Positions 54,980-64,000 of a stretch of 64,000 nt of DNA are shown in pieces. Source of the DNA: Tetrahymena thermophila SB210 (Eukaryota > Ciliophora > Oligohymenophorea > Hymenostomatida > Tetrahymenidae). The stretch lies in NCBI RefSeq assembly GCF_000189635.1, contig NW_002476567.1, positions 248,001 to 312,000 of the forward strand, read 5' to 3'. Position 1 is the first letter of the stretch, and every line of letters starts with the position of its first letter. The notes beneath the pieces are model-generated. The model had not been told where the DNA came from. It saw only the letters and a program-made list of their open reading frames with translations, and did no database searches. Both the position numbers and the translations under genes were made by a program.

Positions 54980-56016
54980 ATATATTAAAATTACTATAAT
55001 TAATTATAATAGTTTGTTTATATTTATTTATTTTACTACTTTATATTATTATTAATCTATTTTTTTTATACAAATTATTTTAAAAAAAAAATAAATGAAT
55101 ATAAACCATAAATCCTCATTAATTAAGCCTTTTCAAACACGCTTTTAATCATATGTATCGCTTTAACAAAGTTTTCAATATTTAAGAAGATACCATTTAT
55201 GAGAATATACATATGTTTATGTTTTTTTTTATATGATAGTAATTAAGTTAATAATCTAAATAATTTAAAAAACTATCTATTAGTTATACTATTTAGAGTA
55301 AAAATAAAAACTTGTTTATTTAATTCATTTTTATTTTTTTAATTGAATAGATATTTATTTATCTAAATATTTTTTATAAGAAAATATTTTAATGAATCTT
55401 CTCAATTTATAAATGTTTTTATTGATTTTCGACTCTATTATTATTCTAATCATAATAAAATAAAATACTTGATTATTTTAAGTATTTTTGGATCTGCCTG
55501 TAAAAATATTTAATTAAAAAAGTGAAATATTTACTTAATCATTGTATATTTAAATGCTTTTTTTGGCATTATCTCTATTTAAATTTTATTTGTTAAATAG
55601 AGAAGATTTCCAAAATTAAAATTTGTTTATTATTCAAAATTATAGTAATAAAGTTCAATCTTTTATATTATATTGAGTCAAATCTTATAATATCTTTAAG
55701 GTTTATAAAAAGAATTTAAATTTGCAAGAAATTTAAATAAAAAATAAATTTTTCAAAATAACTCAAAGATGGCCTAGTTTTGTTTTTTGTTATAAAAAAA
55801 ATCTTTTTTATTTAAATAAAATAAAGTTCTTGATTTTATCATAATGGATTTATTTGATACTGTTTGATTGATTTAATAAGATTAATAAAAAAGACATATT
55901 AATGATTTTTAAACATCTGTTTGTTGAAAAATAATACTTTAAATTTATATTCCAAAGTTGTTGTAATCAAATAATTTATTATTTTTTTTAAATTACATAC
56001 AAATCACTTAAAACAG
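54980..56016. other. Intergenic region between gene E and the LRR gene
   Basis: About 1 kb of AT-rich DNA with no coding signal. It contains the gene E 3' flank and the LRR gene 5' flank. Confidence 0.7.
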
Positions 56017-57905
56017 ATGAATTAAAATTCAAGCAAAATAGAAGCTAATAAAGAGGTAGCATACATCAATAAATTTCTAGCTTAGTTTAATGGAAAATAT
56101 TTAAATTTTATTTATTAAAAAGAATTTTAGACCATACCCTACTTTTGATAGTAGCCTAAGCTTCTTTGATCCTAATAAGCAGAGCCAAAATACTCCAACT
56201 AAGCCTAAAAAAGAACCGTTTTAAAATTCTTGTAATTAGAATTCCTACATAGTTAATTCTCCTTAGAAACTAGTTGATGGGTTGCTTGAAAAAGCTAAAG
56301 ATAAAAGGAATTACTGTTCAATTACAGCTGAAGAATTTTTTAACCTAAGCACACTATCTCTGAATTATTTGTAATTGGATGATTTCTGTTTTTCATTAAG
56401 ATATTTTATCAAAAATAATGGAGGGGGACCCTTAGTTATTTTTATTTATAATTAATAGCTGCCAAAGCTTGAAAAATGAAGGTGCGAACTAAGTATTTCA
56501 AACAGTTTTCTCCATGAAAAACTTGAATAGTTTATATATCAACTTACAGTAAATAAAAACTTTTTATTTATAACTAAACTTTTTAAACTTCAATTGGTGT
56601 CCCTTTAAAATGTAGGATAAACGAAATCACATGCTTGCGCTTCGAAAAGATTAACTATTACTGTCAGAACTTAACTTATTTAAAACTAGATTTAGGGTAG
56701 AATTTCTATTAAAAATTGTTTTTTTTGTTTTTTGATTAAATTTTAAATTAATATTTAATTTAATTAATGAAAGATCAAACAATATTGCCTAAGAAAATGG
56801 TATTAAGAGCTTGGAAGACTGCACAAAGTAATTGACTAATCTAAAGCAGTTCTACATAGATTTAAGGTATTATTAATTTGTATAGTGTTGATTGATTTAA
56901 CCTTTTTTATATACTTTGTTTGATTAATCTAAATTAATGTAAGCTAATTTATTATTTATTGAGGGTATTTTTTTAATTAAATTAAATTAGATGGAATAAT
57001 TTGACTGATTCAAACTGTGAATAAATAGGCAGTTCGATTAAACACCTTAAATAATTAGATGAAGTTGGATTATTTTTAAGGTATTTTTTAGTTGGTCTTT
57101 CTTAATTAAAGCACCATATTTTTATTTTAATTAGTCATAATAAAATTACTTCTATTGGAGTTAACTTCATATGTAGTGAGCTCAAACATATCTTGATGTT
57201 AAAAAAATTATATTTTCATCTCAGGTAAAATAAATTATTTTACTCTTGCTAAAGTTAACTATTTCTTAAAATAATTTAGCTAAAATAAAATAGATGATAA
57301 TGGGGCTATTTTACTATCATAGTGCATAGAAAATCTAAAATATTTACAAACAGTTGATATTAGTCTTTAGTAAATTTTTTTGAGCAATCTATAATTTTAG
57401 TTTCAAAGGTTACAATTTTTTTTAACAGAGATAATGCTATCAGTAATTAAGGGTCTATTGAGCTATGCAAATCAGTCTCAAATTTAGAAAAAATATCTGT
57501 TGCCAATATTCTTTTATAGTAAATATTTAATATTAAAATCTTTATATATAGTTTATATACTAATAACTAACTTCGCGTTAAAAAGCATGAATTAAGTCAG
57601 AGATTACGGAATTTTGCATTCAACTAAACAGTTTGTACAATCAGCTAATTTCAGGAAACTAGAATAGTTCTTTTTAGAATTTAGGTAAATAAAAGATATT
57701 TTACAGATTCAAATTTTCTTTTAAATTAAGATTAAAATTTAGAGAGATCAATCCAAGTAAAGTGTATATAGAATGCCAGGAAATAGTTAGATAAAATATA
57801 CTATCTAATAGACAGCATGCTCTAATTCTAACAGCCTACAAGAAACATATAACCCCGATGCTAGATTTTTAGCCACAATATTAACACTGGGATATACTCT
57901 ATTGA
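56017..57905 (+). CDS. Leucine-rich-repeat protein, about one repeat per exon
   Basis: Plus-strand gene with many short exons; ATG at 56017, TGA at 57903-57905. A short first exon (MNQNSSKIEANKEV) joins, probably through a 46-base intron, to a polar segment (FDPNKQSQNTPTKPKKEP). Short exons of about 80-100 bases then follow. Each ends in an LRR core, for example FSMKNLNSLYINLQ, CQNLTYLKLDLG, LTNLKQFYIDLR, LKQLDEVGLFLR and LKYLQTVDISLQ, and several start with an NxI/NxL..G consensus such as NKIDDNGAILLSQC. I count at least eight repeats. The pattern fits the ribonuclease-inhibitor-like LRR families expanded in ciliates, which act as protein-binding scaffolds. The last exon (EINPSKVYIECQEIV) is not an LRR and may be a cap. 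No kinase or membrane domain is visible. Exact exon joins near 56430-56460 are unresolved. Confidence 0.7.
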
Positions 57906-59092
57906 ATTTATGGAAAAGATGAAGACTAATAAATACTCTTTTTTCAAAATTCTATATAAATATTTTATTTAAAGAATATTAATTACTTACTTACTTATTT
58001 ACTACTACTTTTTATAAATATAATTTTAAATTAATTGAAAAATGAGTATTTTCCTTAATATATATAGTTTATATAATTCTTATTGTAATCTTAAAATGTT
58101 TTATAAGAACCTAATTTTTTAATATTGTGAAAAAAGCAGGTATATATTGATTTTCTAAAAAAGAATTTGAGATTATTATTTTGTAAATTAAGTAAAAATT
58201 GTATTCTAAATATCTAAATAGAGTTTTATTAAGTGTTTTTTTATATAATTAAATAGATACCTAATTAAATCAATATATTAGAAAACCTTTTCGAAAAAGA
58301 AATGTTAAATAAGTTTTTTTTAATTAATTTCTTACTCTTTTTAAGTTATAAAAATGATAATAATTATTTTTGTAAAAAATGAGCTCTTAGTCTTTAAAAT
58401 ACTTTGGTAAATTTTATTCATATAGAAATATAATTAAACAAATAATTTAAAATAATAAAATTTATATTTCCAATTTTTCTACAATTAAATATTAATTTTT
58501 TGTAAATAATTATTTCTTGTAATCTTAACAGGCCGTTATGACTTATATCAAATTTAGCTTATAGATAAATCAAAATATGTATCAATAGAAAATAGTTAAA
58601 TTTCTTTCAAGCTTTAGATTATTTTTAGTTAAACAAATTTAAGAAAAACAAATATAAATTGCCACAAATCCTCATTAATACTATTAAACCACACACATCC
58701 TAAATTTTAACAGAATTTTATTATTTAAAAAAATAATTTAGAAATTTATTTAAATTTGATAAAATAATAAATTTATTTTATAAAAAATTTAGAGAACAAC
58801 ATGAAAGCCTTAAGGTAATTGAGATTTATTTAACAAACAATTTAAAAATATTTAATATTTTATTATATTTTTTCTTATTTAGATTTTACTATGAACCAAA
58901 ATCAAAGATATTTCAATTTATTTATTTATTTACTTTGAAATCTAAATTAATCAATCATGTTTTAAATTAAAAAAGTAATTTAATATTATTTATTTCACAG
59001 AATATTTACATAAAAACAAATTGGTACTAAGTTTATTTTTAATAATTAAGGTTTTTAGAATTGTAGAATAATATTATTATATAATTGTCTTT
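57906..59092. other. Intergenic region between the LRR gene and the SRPK gene (convergent)
   Basis: AT-rich DNA with no gene seen. It is the shared 3' flank of two convergent genes. A short TTAC repeat lies at about 57984-57999. Confidence 0.7.
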
Positions 59093-60985
59093 TCATTACT
59101 ACCAAAGCCAAGGATGTTAGAGTGCCTCTCTTGCTTATATACGTTTACTTGGGTTGTAATGCAACATAGGCAATAAAAAGTCTTCAATATCTAAAGCTTC
59201 TTTAGTATCCCAGTCATATTCTGATATTAAAATTCTGCTGATAGGATAATCCTAAATTTCTTTGATTCTAATTAATTGTCCGCTTTTGTTAAAGAATTCT
59301 CTGCTTTTTGTACCAGAAAGAGCAAACTATTTATTGAATTTTCCTAAGCTTTCTTAGAAGAGGGCTAGATGTTCATCATTTTTAGTTGTATCATCTCTCT
59401 TCTTAGGTTTAAATAGATAATCATTAGTTATTAACTCGTAAATCATGCAAGCAAAACTAAAAACATCTGTATTTTACTAGTAATCTATTCCTAAAATTGT
59501 TTCAGGAGCTCTATATTCACGTGTCTAGATATTATTTGTAAATTTTTTATTGATCCAACAGGCGTTACCAAAGTCAACAATTTTTATTTTTAAAGATTTG
59601 TCTAAAGCAATTGGTATTTTGTTTTTCCACTTTAAAGTATAAAGCTCTTCTTCACTAACTTCATCTCTATCTGAGTCGCTTTCACAATCAGAGTAATCGC
59701 TGTCATTTTCTTTTTCTTTTTTTTCATCATCTTCCTTGTTCTTAGATTTAGTGTCTTCTTTATTTTATTTTAACTTTTCTTGAGAATCTTCTTACTTGTT
59801 AGTAGAATTAGTTTCTACTTTCTCTTGAGCGTTATCATTATTATTTTTTTAAACATTTTAATCTTGATTTTCTTTCAAGTCAATTGCATTTTCTTACTTT
59901 TTCTCATCATTCTTTCCATTGTTAGTTGTTTCTTTATTTTCTTAAAGGTTTTTAACAATTTCCTCTTGTTTTTAATTATTTAATTCCTTATTTTCATTTG
60001 TACTTGTTTCAATTATTGTCTATTCACTAACAGTGGTAGTATTATTAGTAGAATTTTGATCTTGGGTTTAATTGGTTGCTTATGTTACAGCAGCTGCTGC
60101 AGCAGCAGCTTCTTATTTCTTTTTTTTCTTCTTTTCCTTTTTCTTATCTTTTTTTGCAGTCTGCTTCGACTATTTCTATTACTATTTCTTTAGATAGTAC
60201 ATAGACATAGGCTTCTTATCTAATTTCTTTACTTGTTCTATGAATTAATGATAATAATCTTCATTTAACTAAAGCATAACGTTTTCAGGTTTAAGATCTG
60301 TGTGAATCATACCACAAACATCGTGAAGATAAACTAAGCCAATTAAGCATTAGCGAGCTATTTGTCTAACAAGCCAATACTTCATATTCTTTTTATAATC
60401 ATCAAAATGTTAAATAAGGTCAAGTAAATTAGGACCCATAATTTCAAAGGTACTGCAGTAATGTTTTCCATGAACACCAAAGTGGACAAAATTATCAAGT
60501 AGCTTAACACAGTATTATTCATTTTCATTAAATTCTGTACAATCTGGATACTTTTCTTTCATTTCTTTTATAAAACTGAGCCATTTTTCGTTTTTTTCAT
60601 TCTTTCTCAAATCTCCTAAAAGCTATAATTCATCAACAGCTGCTTCTTAATAACTTTTTTTGCTCTTTTAAATTTTTAATGCCACATTAGAATCTGTTTC
60701 TTTATCGTATGCTAACCACACTGTTGAAAAATGACCCCAACCTAACTTTTAAACAATAGTATATCTGCCATCCTTAAATTTTTCACCCAAAATTGTTGGG
60801 TGATAGCCATCAGGTCTGTAATCTTCAAAATCTTCTGCGTCATCAGGATGTTCGAATTCAGGATCATAGTCACTTTCACTACTTGACTCATCATACTCCT
60901 CTTATTTATTTTGCTATTACATCTTCTATTGTAGTCCTGGAGGAGGTCCTACTTTTTTTCCTTTTTTCATGAGCTTGCTATTCAT
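59093..60985 (-). CDS. SRPK-family (SR-protein-specific) serine/threonine kinase with a low-complexity insert
   Basis: Intronless, 630 residues; ATG at 60985-60983, TGA at 59095-59093. The N-terminus is acidic (SSSESDYDPEFEHPDDAEDF). Kinase motifs in order are the Gly loop KLGWGHFSTVWLAYD near residue 80, VALK with the ATP-binding Lys at about 104, the helix-C Glu in AAVDELQLL, the catalytic loop IHTDLKPEN near 228, the metal-binding KIVDFGNACW near 470, and the activation segment QTREYRAPETILG. The end is NPSKRI...LQHPWLW. HTDLKPEN and the GNACW sequence after DFG are SRPK hallmarks. About 220 residues of spacer split the kinase between subdomains VIB and VII, as in SRPKs. The spacer has Lys/Gln tracts, seven Ala in a row, Asn/Gln/Glu stretches and an acidic SDYSDCESDSDRDE. 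It is probably a constitutively active regulator of splicing-factor (RS-domain) localisation, with the spacer controlling where the kinase resides. Confidence 0.94.
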
Positions 60986-62036
60986 TTTATTCCTAATCGC
61001 TAAAATTTTAATTTATACTAATTTAATATCTTTGGTCTTTTAATTTTTTTACTTTTCCGGCAAAATTTGCGCTAAATTAAAAAAAAAGATTCTTTTACCT
61101 TCTTATTTGTTTGAATATTTGGTTGTTTATGATTATAGAGTCTATTTTAACAATAACATTTATAATGGCTTCATCTAGTTAATGATAAAATCTTTATCAT
61201 TATCATAAATTTATTATGTGTGTATGCATTTTTTTTTCTTAATACATTCATTCCCTTATATTTAATTACATTTACAAGATTAAATTAAATGAAATTATAT
61301 TATTTGTTTATGATAAAAAAGAGTAAAAAATTTTCAAATTATTATTAAACATTTCATTAAATGATATTTTATCTATACAATTCTCATAACATATAAAATT
61401 AAAAAAGGAATTTAAAGAATTTAATATCAAATAATAGTCTTTGTTTTTGAATGATTTAAACAACAATTTAAGTTTTTAATTAAATTAAAATATATGAACT
61501 TTCATAAATTATCATTAAATCCATTATATTTCCATTTATATATGAATTTTTCTTTGATTATCATTAAACACCATAAATTTACATAAATATAAGTCAAAAA
61601 ATCTTCAATTTACATTTATTTTTAAGGAAATTTAATTAAAATTTTCAGATTTTTTTGGTTTAAATTCATAGAAATTTATGGTATTTAGGATTTAAAATAT
61701 GATTAAGATTTTCATTAGATATTCTATATTTGTTTAGACTTATTTTTAATCCAAGAAAAAGATAGAATTAATCTTATTTCTTAAAGCAACAAAAAAATAG
61801 ATTCATGTAAATTATTTTAGTGATCATTAATTAACCTCACATTAGTAAATTACTAATTTATAATTAGTAAAATTTATAAAACTAAGTAACAAATAAATAA
61901 TTTACATTCATTTAGGCTACTTTGGTTTGTTTATTGAAAAGAAAATAATAGATTGTAATAAATTTGAAAAAGAATAGTAAGTAATATCGAGGAAGGAAGG
62001 AAAAACTACTGCAATATTTTGAAATAATCAGCTAAA
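60986..62036. other. Intergenic region between the SRPK and CDC50 genes (divergent)
   Basis: About 1 kb shared by two divergently transcribed genes, so it should hold both promoters. No gene is seen. An imperfect inverted repeat pairs ACCATAAATTT near 61570 with AAATTTATGGT near 61673, and TTATCATTAAA-like words recur near 61507 and 61558. GGAAGGAAGGAA lies at about 61991-62002, just before the CDC50 ATG. Confidence 0.65.
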
Positions 62037-63878
62037 ATGAAAATAGAAAAAGTTAGACCGAATTCTAATCCAGTTTTTAACTCTATAACTCCAATTGTGA
62101 GTAATCCAAAGGATGAATTGATAGTTACCAAATAAAAAAGAGATGCAATTATAAATAGACTTTATGAAATTAACTAGGATAATCACGATCCTATTGATTT
62201 TAAGAATATTCAAAAGATACACGAAAATCATAAAAAAACTTTAAAGAGATAAAGATCATTGCCAAATAAAATCGTTCAAGATTAAGATGGCCAAGCAGAC
62301 TTGAAATATCCTATAGATAGATCACTTTTTGGATTTAAAGAAACTATTTACTTTTAAATACCTTCTTCACTATCACTAATAGGCAGCTATAAATGTTTTA
62401 TATACTTTGGTGGATTTTTGTGGTTTTATTTTCTATTATTCGGAATAGTAACCTTAGGATTAGCTTTAAGCAATACTCAGGTAATTAGTTTAAGATAGTA
62501 GTTAACATATTAAGGGTATCATTTTTGCATAAGACCAAAAACATGATAATTATCTATCAAATAAATATATTATGGTCTATATAAAATTAAAGAGTCACTA
62601 AAAATTCTTTAATAATTTTTTAACTAAGCTTATAATCACAAAAAAGATGTAAATTAAAAAAATACCAATTATTTAATTATAGTAAAATATAGGTTTTAGA
62701 TACCCAATATCTAATATAATTTATAATCTAATGTTTGATCATTCATAATCTCTTATTTTTCATTTTTAAAATATTTAAATATTACTAAAAAATAATTTAG
62801 GTGAGTTTGAGATATGATAACCATCCTAAATGTATTAATGCATAAAATCAGTAGTGTACAATCGATTTCGAAGTATTAGATTATCTTAAAGCTCCTGTCC
62901 ACATTTATTATTCACTTGGAACATTTTATTAAAATCATTTCTAGTAAATTATTTGAAATATTTATTTTTTAGTAAATTTATTCATTTTTTTAAATTTAAA
63001 AGATACTAAGATAGTATAGTTTATGAGTAGCTTAGAGGAGAAAATGTTGAAACTTCAATTCTTAAAGAAAAGTGTCATGGGGCTCTTTATAACTAAGATA
63101 TGTTCCCATCTGGAGAGACTCCCACTTCTTTTGGTGCTAACATTTTGGATCCATAAGCAATAGCTTTTCCATGTGGTATGGCATCCAAGTATGTTTTCAA
63201 CGGTAAATTTATTGTCAGTGGAATTTTTAAATATATTAAGTTTTTATATAGATTATTTTGATGTTTATAGCTTGGATAATAATAGTCCTCCAGATTAAAC
63301 TCCTATAGAAATAGATAGAAAGGGTATAGCTTTAAAAGTAGATATCGAAGATAAATTCTAAAGAATCCCGTATGCTGATAGAGTATGTGTGAGGGACGTA
63401 TAATAAGGTAATAATTAATTGTTAGTGATTAAAATTTATCGAAATTCTAATTTTAAAAGAGAGCTTCATGAATTGGATAAATACTCCAACTCTTCCAGTC
63501 TGGAAAAAACTTTATGGAACAATTTTAACCAATATGGTAGCAGGAAAGTATAGATTAGTAGTAACCAACAGTAAATAATTCAAATATGCCCAAGTAGATA
63601 ATAATAATTTTTTTAATCAAGATTTTGATAGCAACTTGGGAACAGGGAAAACACTATATTTTTAAACAGCCAACTCAGTAGGCGGCAAAAACGTTGGATT
63701 TGGGATAGTTTTGATTATTACATGTATTTATTAATTTAAAAAAAAAAATTAAAAATAACTTAAACTTTTACAATAAATAGCTGTAGTATTCTTGATTGGA
63801 ACAGTTTATTTAATTTTCCACAGTAGAAGAAACAAAGTACAATAAGAATTTGATCCAAGAGATTTAAGCTGGAATTGA
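62037..63878 (+). CDS. CDC50/LEM3 family beta subunit of a P4-ATPase phospholipid flippase
   Basis: Six exons: 62037-62480, 62801-62943, 63003-63202, 63252-63407, 63460-63723 and 63781-63878. They join in frame to 434 residues with TGA at 63876-63878. The family is the obligate partner of P4-ATPases, needed for ER exit and lipid flipping. The architecture is typical: a cytoplasmic N-terminus of about 115 residues (longer than usual), a first membrane segment (FGGFLWFYFLLFGIVTLG), a large extracytoplasmic domain and a second membrane segment (FGIVLIITSVVFLIGTVYL). The ectodomain has the conserved Cys pairs (CINAQNQQC; CHGALY...FPCG) and the motifs YSLGTFYQNHF, YEQLRG and VFNDYF. It also has NWINTPTLPVWKKLYG and AGKYRLVVTN. 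The C-terminus is short (DPRDLSWN). Intron 1 is unusually long for this window, about 320 bases. Confidence 0.95.
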
Positions 63879-64000
63879 TAAATGACAATCCTTAAAAATA
63901 AATATCAATGAAAATATAAAAAAATAAAGAAATTTTTCTAAAAACCAACGATTAACAAATTTTTATTATCAGAATTAATATTGAAAAATAACTAACTAAA
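63879..64000. other. 3' flank of the CDC50 gene
   Basis: AT-rich DNA running to the window edge, with no feature seen. Confidence 0.6.

Noticed and set aside
59780..59983. 67-codon plus-strand hydrophobic frame
   Set aside because: Antisense of the Asn/Gln/Glu-rich spacer of the SRPK gene, which automatically looks hydrophobic when read backwards.

Overview
The window is eukaryotic nuclear DNA from a ciliate, most likely Tetrahymena or a close relative. It is extremely AT-rich. Every convincing reading frame is full of in-frame TAA and TAG at conserved glutamine positions, and the only stop used is TGA. Introns are short, AT-rich and GT-AG. No telomeric repeat, rRNA or tRNA was recognised.

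Layout, left to right. 1-28 kb: four minus-strand paralogs (A, partial; B; C; D) of one very large membrane-protein family. They have an N-terminal bundle of about eight membrane segments, a His/Cys motif, TPR-like helices, a PAS domain, a disordered Gln/Asn/Ser linker and a C-terminal block with two loop-plus-membrane modules. I assign them to the ciliate PAS/TPR proteins related to Dictyostelium TmcB/TmcC (tiny macrocysts) proteins. An intronless Old Yellow Enzyme gene lies between C and D. 29-43.5 kb: three minus-strand TauE/SafE-type transporter paralogs with one intron each at the same place, and a Cys-rich receptor-like membrane gene between the second and third. 44-46 kb: a multi-exon syntaxin-like SNARE gene. 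48.3-48.7 kb: a doubtful small gene. 48.8-55 kb: a divergent fifth PAS/TPR family member on the plus strand. 56-58 kb: a leucine-rich-repeat gene with about one repeat per exon. 59-61 kb: an SRPK-type kinase with a low-complexity kinase insert (minus). 62-64 kb: a six-exon CDC50/LEM3 flippase subunit (plus). Between genes lie long, very AT-rich stretches with no coding signal.

Themes: most of the products are membrane proteins, namely putative sensors, anion carriers, a receptor-like protein, a SNARE and a flippase subunit. Local tandem duplication is the main force: genes A and B share 54 of their first 58 residues, and about 1.4 kb of DNA upstream of each is also recognisably similar. Multi-exon coordinates give the whole gene span, with exon positions in the evidence. 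Boundaries were read by eye from GT-AG sites and open frames; they are exact for the TauE, CDC50, OYE and SRPK genes and approximate elsewhere.
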